Assembly: GCF_900099805.1 (NCBI RefSeq)
Contig: NZ_FNDR01000002.1
Location: 558,001-622,000 of the forward strand
Reading direction: 5' to 3'
DNA: 64,000 nucleotides
Source: Variovorax sp. OV700
GTDB taxonomy: Bacteria > Pseudomonadota > Gammaproteobacteria > Burkholderiales > Burkholderiaceae_C
Within the stretch, counting starts at the first letter, position 1. Every line of letters starts with the position of its first letter. The notes below the pieces were generated by a model that saw only the letters and a list, made by a program, of their open reading frames with translations, did no database searches and was not told the origin of the DNA. Shown here in pieces: positions 16,722-25,125 of the stretch. A program made the translations under genes and the position numbers.

Positions 16722-17720
16722 TCACATGAAAGGCTTGCGCGGGGTCGGCCACCAGGTGTCTTGCTCCCGCGGTCCCATGCGGTTGCGCAGCACGCCCACA
16801 CCCGAGACCTCCAGTTCCACCACGTCGCCAGGACTGAGGCTGCGACCGAGTTCAAGCGCAGAACCGTTGCCCATCGTGCCGGAACCGATCACGTCGCCAG
16901 GCTGCACATAGTCGCCCAGGGATACGTAGGCGATCAGCTCTTCGACGCTCCAGAGCATCTCCGAACTGTCGCCTTCGCCCCATGTCTCGCCGTTCACTCG
17001 AACGGACATACCGATGCGGTTGAGGTCAGGGAATTCATCGATCGTAGTGATCCAGGGGCCGATGCCATAAGCAAAGTCCTTGCTCTTCGTTGGACCCATG
17101 CCAATCGCAAACTCGTTGGCCTGCAGATCGCGAGCCGAGAAGTCATTGAAGATCGTTACGCCGAACAGGTGCGAGCGTGCTGTATCGGGGGTGATGTTGT
17201 GGGCGGTGCGTCCCATGACCCACCCAATCTCCAACTCGTAGTCCATCTTCTCAGCGCGCGCCGGCCAAGGCACCTCGGCCTCGTGCCCGATCACCGTCCA
17301 GGGCGAGCCCTTGAAATAGCCGGGCACTTGCAGCAACGCAGGCGCAGGCGTGAGCTTCATTCGCTCATGAAACTGGCGGATGTGCTTCACGAACGTGAGG
17401 CCGTCGCGCACCACGGACGGGTCACAAGCCGCGGCCCATTGCAAGCCTTCGATCGACTTCGAGGCATCGTTCCCAAACCGGGTGGCGGCTTCGTGAGCCG
17501 TCTCAAGGAACTCCTCGCCAAGAGCAATGGCTGCCGACATGCTCTCAGGGAACACGGCCGAGGCGTAGCGCAGTGCGGCGTCGCGGCTTGCCCCGCGCGA
17601 CTGCTGCCTCAGGACTTCCGCGGCGCGCAGGTCGATGACACGAGATTGCTCCGGCTGCACCAGGCAAATGCGTTGAACGGGGCCATCGACCCCTTGCATC
17701 ACAAATCTTCCGAGCTTCAC
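16722..17720 (-). CDS. Fumarylacetoacetate hydrolase (FAH) fold protein
   Basis: A 332-residue FAH-superfamily protein starting with GTG at 17720, preceded by AGGAGT at a normal distance. Metal ligands lie in M-D-Y-E-L-E-I-G-W-V-M-G near residue 160 and in F-N-D-F-S-A-R-D near residue 190. The C-terminus carries Q-P-G-D-V-I-G-S-G-T-M-G-N-G-S. It is first in a minus-strand operon with a second FAH gene and a cupin. A 17-bp operator-like repeat lies 26-42 bp before its start. Likely role: hydrolysis of a ring-cleavage product such as an acylpyruvate; the exact substrate is unknown. Confidence 0.83.
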   Translation of the reverse strand: MKLGRFVMQGVDGPVQRICLVQPEQSRVIDLRAAEVLRQQSRGASRDAALRYASAVFPESMSAAIALGEEFLETAHEAATRFGNDASKSIEGLQWAAACDPSVVRDGLTFVKHIRQFHERMKLTPAPALLQVPGYFKGSPWTVIGHEAEVPWPARAEKMDYELEIGWVMGRTAHNITPDTARSHLFGVTIFNDFSARDLQANEFAIGMGPTKSKDFAYGIGPWITTIDEFPDLNRIGMSVRVNGETWGEGDSSEMLWSVEELIAYVSLGDYVQPGDVIGSGTMGNGSALELGRSLSPGDVVELEVSGVGVLRNRMGPREQDTWWPTPRKPFM

Positions 17721-17745
17721 TGCGACTCCTGTAGTTGGACAATTA

Positions 17746-17762
17746 CGATACTGTACGTCTCG
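17746..17762. promoter_or_regulatory. Operator copy 2 (7-3-7 inverted repeat)
   Basis: CGATACT-GTA-CGTCTCG. It lies 26-42 bp upstream of the GTG start of the FAH-fold gene, a position that would block RNA polymerase. It shares the CGATAC and CGTCTCG half-sites with the copy at 17861. Both sit in the same divergent promoter region. Confidence 0.6.
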
Positions 17763-17860
17763 TTTTCTACGTGGTATTTCAGTGTTTACCCTAGGAAGAC
17801 TTCTGGGATTTTGGACTCACCTCCAGTTGACTTGACCGCACATGGATCATATAGTCATTT

Positions 17861-17877
17861 CGATACGGCTCGTCTCG
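17861..17877. promoter_or_regulatory. Operator copy 3 (7-3-7 inverted repeat)
   Basis: CGATACG-GCT-CGTCTCG, the closest copy to the consensus CGAKACG-N3-CGTMTCG. It lies 71 bp upstream of the BKACE gene in the 228-bp divergent region shared with the FAH operon. Binding by the TetR protein at 14195 is inferred. Confidence 0.62.
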
Positions 17878-17948
17878 TACAAGTTCGGGAGCGCGCAACC
17901 ACGGTGCCGCTCCAGCCACTCCTTCACCTCAACCCTTGGCAGTCATAC

Positions 17949-18833
17949 ATGAGCAAGCGTTCCCCCGTCATCATTTCTTGTGCCTTGACCGGCGCCGCAG
18001 ACACCCGGGCGAAAAACCCCGCCGTTCCCGCGTCGCCTCAGGAAATAGCGGACCAGGCCATCAATGCCGCGAAAGCTGGTGCGTCTATCGTCCACATCCA
18101 CGTGAGAGACCCGGAGACGGGCAAGTCTTCCACCAAATTCGCCTACTACGAGGAAGTCGTGCAGCGCATCCGCGCCTCCCGGTGCGACGTGCTGATCAAC
18201 CTCACGACCGGTCCGGGCACGATGCTGACGGTGCCTACCGATGCTCCGTTTCGAGTGGCACCAATTCCCAACGCGGAACTCATGACGCCAAGCGAACGGG
18301 TCGCGCACGTCGTCAAACTCAGGCCGGACATCTGCAGCCTCGACGTCGCCACCATGAGCTTTGGCGACGCGGTCTTCGTCAATCCAGCCAATCATCTGCG
18401 CGAAATGGCTGCGCAAATTCAGGCGTGCGGCGTCACCATGGAATTGGAAGTCTTCGACTTCGGCCATGCGCGCCTGGCGAGCCATCTGATTGCGACTGGT
18501 GCTATTCCAAAAAGCGCGTACTTCCAGCTTTGCATGTCAGTCCCCTGGGGCGCACCCGCCACGCCGACAGTCCTGGCCGAGATGCAGCGCCTGCTTCCCC
18601 CGGGAGCGCATTGGAGCGCCTTTGGTGTCGGCCCGGAGCAGTTTCCGACGGTAGCGGTGGCTGCCATCCTCGGCGGGCACGTACGCGTCGGCCTCGAGGA
18701 CAACCTGTACGTCGCGCCCGGCATGCTCGCGCGCGACAACGCGGAGCTCGTCACCAAGGCCGCAAGAATCGTCGAGGACCTCGGATTTCAAGTCGCCACG
18801 CCCGACTATGCGCGCTCGACCCTTTTGGGCTGA
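17949..18833 (+). CDS. BKACE-family beta-keto acid cleavage enzyme (DUF849)
   Basis: A 294-residue protein of the BKACE family, zinc TIM-barrel enzymes. They condense a beta-keto acid with acetyl-CoA, releasing acetoacetate and a new CoA ester; the type enzyme is Kce of lysine fermentation. Zinc ligands H49 and H51 lie in V-H-I-H-V-R-D, and the late Glu is E250 in G-L-E-D-N. The N-terminal S-C-A-L-T-G-A is also typical. It is the first plus-strand gene after the double-operator region, followed 17 bp later by a thioesterase. It could cleave a beta-keto acid formed from the ring-cleavage product. The specificity is unknown. Confidence 0.85.
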   Translation: MSKRSPVIISCALTGAADTRAKNPAVPASPQEIADQAINAAKAGASIVHIHVRDPETGKSSTKFAYYEEVVQRIRASRCDVLINLTTGPGTMLTVPTDAPFRVAPIPNAELMTPSERVAHVVKLRPDICSLDVATMSFGDAVFVNPANHLREMAAQIQACGVTMELEVFDFGHARLASHLIATGAIPKSAYFQLCMSVPWGAPATPTVLAEMQRLLPPGAHWSAFGVGPEQFPTVAVAAILGGHVRVGLEDNLYVAPGMLARDNAELVTKAARIVEDLGFQVATPDYARSTLLG

Positions 18834-18850
18834 GCCGGGAGTGAAGCGAG

Positions 18851-19318
18851 ATGTCGGAAACCCAGCCAGCGGCAGACAATCCAACCCGTTCCTACATCGC
18901 AGAGGCGGTAGCCTCTGGAGGGCGAAACATTCCCCTGGAGGTCAATCCCGCACTGGCCGGCTTGTCTGCCCTGCTGGTCGAGAGCGATGAAAGCGAACTC
19001 GTGATCAGGTTCACCGCGCCGCACAGTGCTACGCAGGGCAACGGCGTGGTGGGTGGCGGCACGCTGGCAAACATGCTGGACCTCTCGATGGCGATGGGAG
19101 TGCTGTCGCGGCTCCAGCCCGGCTACACCTGCGCCACCGTTAGCCTGACCATCAACATGCAGAGCGCCGGCCACCAGGGCCATTTCGTCGCGGTGGCGGG
19201 CGTGGACAGGGTCGGACGGCAGATTGCCTTTGCGCACGCGAAGCTCTTTGATGCAGATCGCTCTCGCCTGATCGCGAGCGGGACCTCATCGCTCGTGGTA
19301 ATGCCCGTTCGGGCGTGA
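18851..19318 (+). CDS. PaaI-like hotdog-fold thioesterase
   Basis: A 155-residue single hotdog domain of the PaaI/YdiI group. Visible marks are the A-T-Q-G-N-G-V-V-G-G-G-T-L-A-N-M-L-D segment near residues 60-77, where the catalytic acid is Asp77, and T-V-S-L-T-I-N-M-Q near 95. Such enzymes hydrolyse acyl- or aryl-CoA thioesters, often to rescue CoA from dead-end intermediates. It follows the BKACE gene by 17 bp, and BKACE makes a CoA ester, so it may release that product or protect the CoA pool. The substrate is not known. Confidence 0.82.
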   Translation: MSETQPAADNPTRSYIAEAVASGGRNIPLEVNPALAGLSALLVESDESELVIRFTAPHSATQGNGVVGGGTLANMLDLSMAMGVLSRLQPGYTCATVSLTINMQSAGHQGHFVAVAGVDRVGRQIAFAHAKLFDADRSRLIASGTSSLVVMPVRA

Positions 19319-19425
19319 TGCGATGCGGACCGAAGAATCATCATTGCGGAGTAACGATCGCTGGGGCCGCCGAGATGAATGCCCAGCCTTGAACCTCTCA
19401 CCGTTGCAACTCATCCACGACCTCG

Positions 19426-20217
19426 ATGCCACAAGTCAACGCAAACGGCGCGCGCCTCCACTACCGATTGGAAGGCGACCCGTCCAAGCCAAGCCTGCTC
19501 CTGGTGCATCCCGTCGGTTCAGACCTCAGCCTCTGGGACCAAGTCGTTCCCGGGCTTCTCAAGCACTTTCAAGTGCTCCGGTTCGATTTGCGCGGACACG
19601 GCGGCAGCGAGGCAACTTCCGGCGAATACACATTGGCCCTGCTTGCCGAGGACATCCTGCACGTTGCCAGCAAGCTGGGACTCCCGCGGTTTGCCACCTG
19701 CGGCGTCTCCATCGGTGGCATGGCCGCGGTGCAAGCGGCGAGTCTGGCGCCGGAACGAGTCACCGCATTGGTGATCTGCAGCACCGCGTCGCGGCTCTCG
19801 CCTCCCCCCGGTGGATGGGACGCGCGCGCAAAGGCGGCCATGGAGTTTGGCATGGAGCCGCTGGCGTCAGCCATGATCGAGCGGATGGTCAGCGGCCCGT
19901 TTCGCAGCGGAGGACATCCGGAAATTCACACGGTTCGGAACGTCTTCGCGGCGATGGACCCTCAAGGTTACGCGAGCGCATGCGCAGTGCTTCGAGATAC
20001 CGACCTGGGGCCTCTTTTGGCTTCGCTGAGCACGCCCACGCTGGTTGTATCGGGCGACTTGGACGTCTTGGTGCCGCCGGAGGTAGGAAGCGGCATTGCA
20101 GAAAAACTGCCGCACGGGAAGCATGTCGTGTTGTCGTGCGGTCACTTCCCCCCCTTGGAAGCGCCCAACGCGTTTGTCGAGCTGCTCCGCGAATATTGCA
20201 GTTCTCCCGGGCGCTGA
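19426..20217 (+). CDS. Alpha/beta hydrolase, 3-oxoadipate enol-lactonase-like
   Basis: A 263-residue alpha/beta hydrolase. The nucleophile is Ser95 in C-G-V-S-I-G-G-M, the acid is in S-G-D-L-D-V-L-V near residue 210, and the His is in C-G-H-F-P-P near residue 240. The overall text, including R-F-D-L-R-G-H-G-G-S-E, is like PcaD, the enol-lactonase of the beta-ketoadipate pathway, though no other pca gene is nearby. It lies 107 bp after the thioesterase on the same strand. A lactone or C-C hydrolase acting after aromatic ring cleavage is the likely role. No clear ribosome site precedes the ATG. Confidence 0.8.
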   Translation: MPQVNANGARLHYRLEGDPSKPSLLLVHPVGSDLSLWDQVVPGLLKHFQVLRFDLRGHGGSEATSGEYTLALLAEDILHVASKLGLPRFATCGVSIGGMAAVQAASLAPERVTALVICSTASRLSPPPGGWDARAKAAMEFGMEPLASAMIERMVSGPFRSGGHPEIHTVRNVFAAMDPQGYASACAVLRDTDLGPLLASLSTPTLVVSGDLDVLVPPEVGSGIAEKLPHGKHVVLSCGHFPPLEAPNAFVELLREYCSSPGR

Positions 20218-20255
20218 AACCATGACCGAGTGACGCGCAGAGCAACCTTGGAGAA

Positions 20256-21200
20256 TCATCGACCGCGGCCGTGGTCGGGATAGCCTTCGAAAGTCCGCTT
20301 TACCAGTTCACGAATCCAGATCACCGCAGGATCGTGATGGAAGCGAGGGTGCCAGTGCTGGTTGAGAGCATAGGGCACCAGTTCCACGGGTGCCCGGACA
20401 ACGCGCACGGTGCCATACCGTTGAAAAACGTTTGCCAACTCCAAGGGCACGGTGGCGATCAGGTCAGGTTCTTGCTCCAGCAACAACGGCACGGTCAGAA
20501 AGTGCGGGGTCGCCAAAAAGACGGTCCTCTTGATGCCCTGCTCCTCGATCGCGCTGTCGTAGGCGTCACCATGGCGCCCGGCGAGCGATACGACAACATG
20601 AGACATCTTCTCGAATTGCCTGAGTGTCAATCGCTGCCCCACATCTCGATTGCGGGCACTCACGATCGTCACCAGGGAGTGCATGAACAACCGTTGACGA
20701 TACAGGCCTTCGGGCGCTGTACGGATAGATCCGAGCGCAAGATCCGCCTCCCCGGCGGCAAGCAAGCCTTCTATTTGCTCGGAGGGGACCTGCAGCGTTC
20801 GAACACGGCAGTTGGGGGCAAGAGCTCGCAACTGCTTGAGCAGCGGCGGCAGAAAGACCAGTTCACCCATATCTGTCATGCAAAGCGTAAAAGCTCTTCG
20901 CGATGTGGCCGGATCAAACGCCGCCTCTGACAGGATGCGCTGCCTGACGGCGGCCACAACGTCGACAACCGCAGCTCTCAATGCTTCCGCTTTGCGGGTG
21001 GGGACCATGCCCTCTGGCGCCTTGACAAACAACTGATCATCGAAGAAGTCGCGCAATCTGTTCAACGCATGGCTGATCGCACTTTGCGTGACTCCCAGAC
21101 CCTCGGCCGCGCGTGTGACGCTCTGCTCGCGCAGGAGCGCGTCAAAGATCGTCAGCAAATTGAGATCCAGTTGCCTGAGGCGTGCATCGTTTGTCGGCAT
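20256..21200 (-). CDS. LysR-family transcriptional regulator (NahR/NodD-like group)
   Basis: A 314-residue LysR protein. The helix-turn-helix lies at about residues 8-66: L-D-L-N-L-L-T-I-F-D-A-L then V-T-R-A-A and T-Q-S-A-I-S-H-A-L. This start pattern is typical of the NahR/NodD/LinR group, which often answers to aromatic compounds. The ATG at 21200 is preceded by AGGAAG at good spacing. It is divergent from the Rieske oxygenase genes and separated from them by 138 bp with two GAATGAG-like inverted repeats. It probably activates the oxygenase operon in response to the aromatic substrate. Confidence 0.88.
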   Translation of the reverse strand: MPTNDARLRQLDLNLLTIFDALLREQSVTRAAEGLGVTQSAISHALNRLRDFFDDQLFVKAPEGMVPTRKAEALRAAVVDVVAAVRQRILSEAAFDPATSRRAFTLCMTDMGELVFLPPLLKQLRALAPNCRVRTLQVPSEQIEGLLAAGEADLALGSIRTAPEGLYRQRLFMHSLVTIVSARNRDVGQRLTLRQFEKMSHVVVSLAGRHGDAYDSAIEEQGIKRTVFLATPHFLTVPLLLEQEPDLIATVPLELANVFQRYGTVRVVRAPVELVPYALNQHWHPRFHHDPAVIWIRELVKRTFEGYPDHGRGR

Positions 21201-21229
21201 AGCGCTTCCTGAGCATTCGGGAGCCATTT

Positions 21230-21277
21230 GAATGAGCAACTCTCATTCTATTTATGAGCACCATGAGGTTGACTCAT
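21230..21277. promoter_or_regulatory. Two LysR-type inverted repeats in the oxygenase promoter
   Basis: GAATGAG at 21230-21236 pairs perfectly with CTCATTC at 21242-21248 (5-bp spacer). ATGAG at 21263-21267 pairs with CTCAT at 21273-21277, again with a 5-bp spacer. A recognition site plus an activation site upstream of the target promoter is the usual LysR arrangement. The neighbouring LysR protein at 20256-21200 is the obvious binder. Confidence 0.5.
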
Positions 21278-21279
21278 TT

Positions 21280-21296
21280 CGATCCCAATCGTATCG
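21280..21296. promoter_or_regulatory. Operator copy 4 (degenerate 7-3-7 inverted repeat)
   Basis: CGATCCC-AAT-CGTATCG. The right half is a perfect consensus half-site and the left half keeps CGAT. It lies 43 bp before the Rieske oxygenase start, just after the LysR repeats. It is weaker than copies 1-3 and could be fortuitous, but its position before another aromatic operon fits. Confidence 0.42.
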
Positions 21297-21338
21297 TTAA
21301 TGCTCGCCTGCGCAAGTTGGGCACCTTAGGAGACAAGC

Positions 21339-22421
21339 ATGTTTATCAAGAACACCTGGTACGTAGCGGCCTGGGATCACGAAGTCAAAACGGACGGTCT
21401 GTTCGCACGGACGATCATCGGTGTACCCATCCTCATGTACCGCACGTCCGACGGCAAGCTGACCGTCTTGGAAGATCGTTGCTGCCATCGGGGCGCCCCG
21501 CTGTCGATGGGAAAGCGCGAGGGCGACTGCGTGCGGTGCATGTATCACGGCCTCAAATTCGACGCGTCCGGACAATGCATCGAGGCGCCCGCCCAGCCCA
21601 GAGTTCCCCCGCAGGCAAAGGTTCGAACCTTTCCTGTGGTGCAGCAACACCGTTGGATCTGGATATGGATGGGTGATCCCGCAAAGGCTGATCCCGCGCT
21701 GATTCCCGAAACCCCTTGGCTGGACCATCCTGATTGGCGAGGGCTCGATGGGTACATCCACTACGACGTCAACTATCTCCTTATCTGCGACAACCTCCTG
21801 GACTTCTCGCATCTGCCCTTCGTACATCCGACCACTCTGGGCGGGGGCGTGGACTACGCCGAGCATCCTCCCAAGGTCGAGCGGCTCGAAGACGGCGTCC
21901 GCATCACGCGTTGGGCGCTGAATACTGAACCGCCTCCATTTGTGAAGGCGGTGAAGGACTGGAATGGAAAGGTCGACCGCTGGAACATCTACAACTTCAC
22001 CATCCCCGCCATCCTTTTGATGGACTCGGGAAACGCGCCGGCCGGCACCGGCGCACCGGAAGGCCGCCGCGTTGACGCAGCGGAGTTTCGCGGCTGCCAA
22101 GCGATCACTCCCGAGACGGAAAACTCGACCCACTATTTCTTCTCGCACCCGCACAACTTCTCGATCGACAAACCGGAAGTGACGAAGTCGATTCACCAGA
22201 ATGTGGTCACCGCCTTCGAAGAAGACCGAGCCATCATCTCCGCCCAACAGAAGAATCTCTCACTGGACCCGGCATTCAAGATGATGCCCTTTGCCATGGA
22301 TGCTGCGCTGTCCCAGTTCCGCTGGGCCGTCAAACGTCGCTTGGAGCAAGAGGCCGCCGAGGCCTCATCAGCGGCGGGCGTGACCGAGCAGTCGATCGCT
22401 CCGCCCCGCCGGGGCACATGA
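21339..22421 (+). CDS. Rieske aromatic oxygenase, vanillate O-demethylase VanA-like
   Basis: A 360-residue oxygenase component. The Rieske ligands are C48-x-H50 and C67-x-x-H70. The mononuclear iron site is seen in D-N-L-L-D-F-S-H-L-P-F-V-H near residues 150-162. Length and motif text match the VanA group, which demethylates methoxy-aromatics or hydroxylates small aromatic acids. A reductase gene overlaps its end by 4 bp (ATGA), giving the usual VanAB pair. The operon is divergent from a LysR gene and has both LysR-type repeats and an operator copy in front. Vanillate itself is not implied; the family accepts many methoxy-, toluene- or phthalate-type substrates. Confidence 0.85.
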   Translation: MFIKNTWYVAAWDHEVKTDGLFARTIIGVPILMYRTSDGKLTVLEDRCCHRGAPLSMGKREGDCVRCMYHGLKFDASGQCIEAPAQPRVPPQAKVRTFPVVQQHRWIWIWMGDPAKADPALIPETPWLDHPDWRGLDGYIHYDVNYLLICDNLLDFSHLPFVHPTTLGGGVDYAEHPPKVERLEDGVRITRWALNTEPPPFVKAVKDWNGKVDRWNIYNFTIPAILLMDSGNAPAGTGAPEGRRVDAAEFRGCQAITPETENSTHYFFSHPHNFSIDKPEVTKSIHQNVVTAFEEDRAIISAQQKNLSLDPAFKMMPFAMDAALSQFRWAVKRRLEQEAAEASSAAGVTEQSIAPPRRGT

Positions 22422-23368
22422 TGATGTTGGACGTCGTTGTGTCACGCCTCACGCATGAGGCCGAGGCGGTGGTGGGCGTTGAATTGCGTTCCGCTGATGG
22501 CGGACTGCTTCCCGCCTTCACCGCGGGCTCACATGTGGACGTGCATTTGCCTGGAGGACTGTGCCGGCAATACTCACTCACCAATGCGCCCCACGAGCGG
22601 GAGCGCTACTGCATCGGGGTCGGCTTTGCGCATGATTCCCGCGGCGGCTCGCGACATGTGCATGAACGGCTGCGCGAAGGCGACCGGCTCGAGATCAGTG
22701 CGCCGCGGTCCTTGTTCGGTCTCGATCTTCAGGCCGAGGAGCATGTGTTCATCGCTGGGGGCATCGGCATCACGCCGATCATGAGCATGATTGAAGCCTG
22801 CAAGGCCGATGGTCAGAGCTGGCGTCTCCTCTACTCCGTACGCACGCGCGCCCGGGCAGCCTACCTTTGGAGGCTGGCCGAGCACTACGACCAAGTCCAC
22901 CTGCACGTCGACGAAGAGCAAGGGGGACCTCCCAGTCTTGCTCACCTCCTGTCTTCCGTGCCGAATGCTGCTCACCTCTACTGTTGTGGCCCTGGGCCCC
23001 TGATGGATGCAGTCGAAACCGCAGCCGCAGACCGTCTGTCTGGCTCCGTGCATTTCGAACGATTCTCGGCTCAGGGCGCAAAGGTCGACGCCGCTGCGGA
23101 TGGCGCGTTTCGAATCAAGCTGAGCCGTAAAGGCACCACATTGATGGTGCCAGCTGGGCGCTCGATCCTCCAGACGCTTGAGGACAACGGGATAGAGCTG
23201 CCGTGCTCATGTCGTGAAGGTTTGTGCCGCACCTGTGAGACCCCGCTGCTCGCGGGCAAGGCAGACCATCGCGACTTCGTCCTGAGTGAGGAAGAGCGCA
23301 GCGCCAACACCTCCATCATCCTTTGCGTGTCTCGCGCGCTCGACGCCGAGCTGGTGCTGGATCTCTGA
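22418..23368 (+). CDS. Oxygenase reductase, VanB-like (FMN/NAD plus C-terminal 2Fe-2S)
   Basis: A 316-residue class IA reductase. A flavin-binding barrel (Q-Y-S-L-T-N) comes first, then the NAD site with G-G-I-G-I-T-P near residue 110, and a plant-type ferredoxin domain at the C-terminus. Its iron-sulfur Cys residues lie in C-S-C-R-E-G-L-C-R-T-C plus a later L-C-V-S. It moves electrons from NAD(P)H to the Rieske oxygenase encoded just upstream. The start codon overlaps the oxygenase stop by 4 bp, and three ATG codons in a row make the exact start uncertain by 3-6 bp. Confidence 0.88.
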   Translation: MMMLDVVVSRLTHEAEAVVGVELRSADGGLLPAFTAGSHVDVHLPGGLCRQYSLTNAPHERERYCIGVGFAHDSRGGSRHVHERLREGDRLEISAPRSLFGLDLQAEEHVFIAGGIGITPIMSMIEACKADGQSWRLLYSVRTRARAAYLWRLAEHYDQVHLHVDEEQGGPPSLAHLLSSVPNAAHLYCCGPGPLMDAVETAAADRLSGSVHFERFSAQGAKVDAAADGAFRIKLSRKGTTLMVPAGRSILQTLEDNGIELPCSCREGLCRTCETPLLAGKADHRDFVLSEEERSANTSIILCVSRALDAELVLDL

Positions 23369-23459
23369 GAAAAATCAAGCAGCTAGGAAGGGTTGTCGAA
23401 GACTAGAACGCTCTGCCAACTCTCAAGCCTGGCACTCGCCGACTACAACAATCAAAAAA

Positions 23460-24797
23460 ATGTCAAACAATTCAGTTGAAAGCAATGAGATGGATTTGAT
23501 TGATCACACCCACGATCCCGCGCGACGCAGTTGGGTGCAGTCCGCCAACGGGCACAGTGAGTTTCCTATTCAGAACCTGCCGTTCGGCGTCTTCAAGCAA
23601 GGCGGCCGCCAGCGAGGGGGAGTCGCCATTGGCGATCAGATCCTGGACCTTGACGCCGCGTTGGAACTCGGGGCCTTCTCCGGAGACGTTGTGGACATCG
23701 CAAGGACTGCCTCGCTCGATAGGCTGAACAAGTTCATGGCGATGGGGAAGGAGGCGTCCACGTCCCTGCGTAGCGCGCTTTCTGAACTCCTCAGCGAGCA
23801 CAACCCGAATGCCGGCAAGCTGACTCAAGCCCTCATACCCCAATCCGATGCTTCGATGCAGCTGCCCTGTGACATCGGCGACTTCACCGACTTCCTGACC
23901 TCGCTGCCGCATACAGACCGGCTGGGGCGGCTCAAAGGTCTGGCAGAGCCTGTTCCTGCAGCCTTCAAAAGTTTGCCCGTTGCGTACCACGGCAGAAGCT
24001 CGACCATCAGGGTTAACGGCACGCCGGTCGTTCGTCCTACAGGGCAATGGCGCCGTGCCGATGGAAAACTCGTGTGCGCGCCTGTCGAGTCCTTGGACTA
24101 CGAGGTCGAACTTGGCGCACTGATCGGACGAGGCAACGAGCTGGCTGTTCCAATTCCAGTCGGTCAGGCGCAGCAACACATCTTCGGGTACTGCCTCGTG
24201 AACGACTGGTCTGCCAAAGGCATTCAATGGTTCGAGCAGATATTGGGACCGTTCCTGGGCAAGAGCTTCATGACCAGCGTGTCGCCTTGGGTCGTCACCT
24301 CGCAGGCGCTGGTGCCATTCCGCTCACCGGCCAGAGTGCGCACCGACGACGATCCGACGCTCTTTCCTTATCTCGTGTCTGAAGCCGATCTCGCTTCGGG
24401 ACGTCTCGCTGTCGAGTTGTCCGCTAACCTGCGTACGGCGGCCATGCGCGAGCAGGGCGCACCTGGTCGCCGCGTGAATGTCTCGGATCTCCAGTGCATG
24501 TACTGGACGTTCGCGCAAATGCTGTCACACCACACCAGCAACGGCTGCAGCCTGCGTGCTGGCGACCTATTGGCGAGTGGCACCCTGTCCGGCGAGACGC
24601 CCGACAGCATGGCCTGCCTGTCCGAGCGCACTGCGGGCGGCACCAAGCCACTCGACCTGGGCAACGGCGAAGTGCGCGGTTGGCTGCTTGATGGGGACGA
24701 AGTTGTCATCGAAGGGCACGCGCACAAGGCGGGGTTCGTTTCCATCGGATTTGGCAGCTGCGGCGGCGTAGTGAAACCAGCTCTGTACAAGGACTAA
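23460..24797 (+). CDS. Fumarylacetoacetase-like protein
   Basis: A 445-residue protein like fumarylacetoacetase (FahA). The N-terminal domain has S-W-V-Q-S-A-N-G-H-S-E-F-P-I-Q-N-L-P-F-G-V-F, as in true fumarylacetoacetases. The catalytic domain has A-Y-H-G-R-S-S near residue 175, L-D-Y-E-V-E-L-G near 205 and V-N-D-W-S-A-K near 240. The substrate should be a 4-fumaryl- or related acyl-beta-diketo acid. No homogentisate dioxygenase or maleylacetoacetate isomerase is present in the window. The ATG at 23460 has no clear ribosome site; one at 23490 is possible. It follows the oxygenase reductase by 91 bp and is probably part of that operon. Confidence 0.85.
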   Translation: MSNNSVESNEMDLIDHTHDPARRSWVQSANGHSEFPIQNLPFGVFKQGGRQRGGVAIGDQILDLDAALELGAFSGDVVDIARTASLDRLNKFMAMGKEASTSLRSALSELLSEHNPNAGKLTQALIPQSDASMQLPCDIGDFTDFLTSLPHTDRLGRLKGLAEPVPAAFKSLPVAYHGRSSTIRVNGTPVVRPTGQWRRADGKLVCAPVESLDYEVELGALIGRGNELAVPIPVGQAQQHIFGYCLVNDWSAKGIQWFEQILGPFLGKSFMTSVSPWVVTSQALVPFRSPARVRTDDDPTLFPYLVSEADLASGRLAVELSANLRTAAMREQGAPGRRVNVSDLQCMYWTFAQMLSHHTSNGCSLRAGDLLASGTLSGETPDSMACLSERTAGGTKPLDLGNGEVRGWLLDGDEVVIEGHAHKAGFVSIGFGSCGGVVKPALYKD

Positions 24798-24900
24798 CCA
24801 GGCCGGGCGAAAAGCGGCACGGTTCAACGCATCCGGCGGGAACGTCGCCTTTTGATCCATGGCCCACGGGTCATGCAACACAGAGGTTTGGAAAGAGACG

Positions 24901-25098
24901 ATGAAAGTTGCAGTGGTAGGGTGCGGCGCGATGGGAACCATCTTCGCGGGTCTGTTGGCTTGTGCTGGAAATCAGGTCACCGTCGTGCATCGCAATGCGA
25001 ACGACGTTGCCAAGATCAACGCACGCGGCCTGCGGATCAAGAGGGCAAGTGGGGATCGCACGGCCACGTTCACGGTCGAGCTGCCTCCGGTGAACTGA
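24901..25098 (+). pseudogene. Truncated ketopantoate reductase (ApbA/PanE) remnant
   Basis: A 65-residue reading frame equal to the N-terminal Rossmann part of ApbA/PanE proteins: M-K-V-A-V-V-G-C-G-A-M-G-T then V-T-V-V-H-R. Family members are about 300 residues, so some four fifths of the gene is gone. It ends in a TGA directly before the 3' end of the convergent epimerase gene, with no continuation in other frames. A deletion that joined two neighbouring loci explains it. It is not expected to be functional, since the catalytic Lys and the C-terminal domain are absent. Confidence 0.7.
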
Positions 25099-25125
25099 GC
25101 GCGCCGAAGCCGCGGCTCGCTGAAA

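Noticed and set aside
16761..18833. Very long plus-strand open frame ending with the BKACE gene
   Set aside because: The part before 17949 is antisense to the two FAH genes, with low-complexity Arg/His-rich text. Only the BKACE part has homology.
23286..23459. N-terminal extension of the fumarylacetoacetase-like protein
   Set aside because: This text overlaps the reductase 3' end in another frame; homology starts at S-W-V-Q-S-A-N after 23460.
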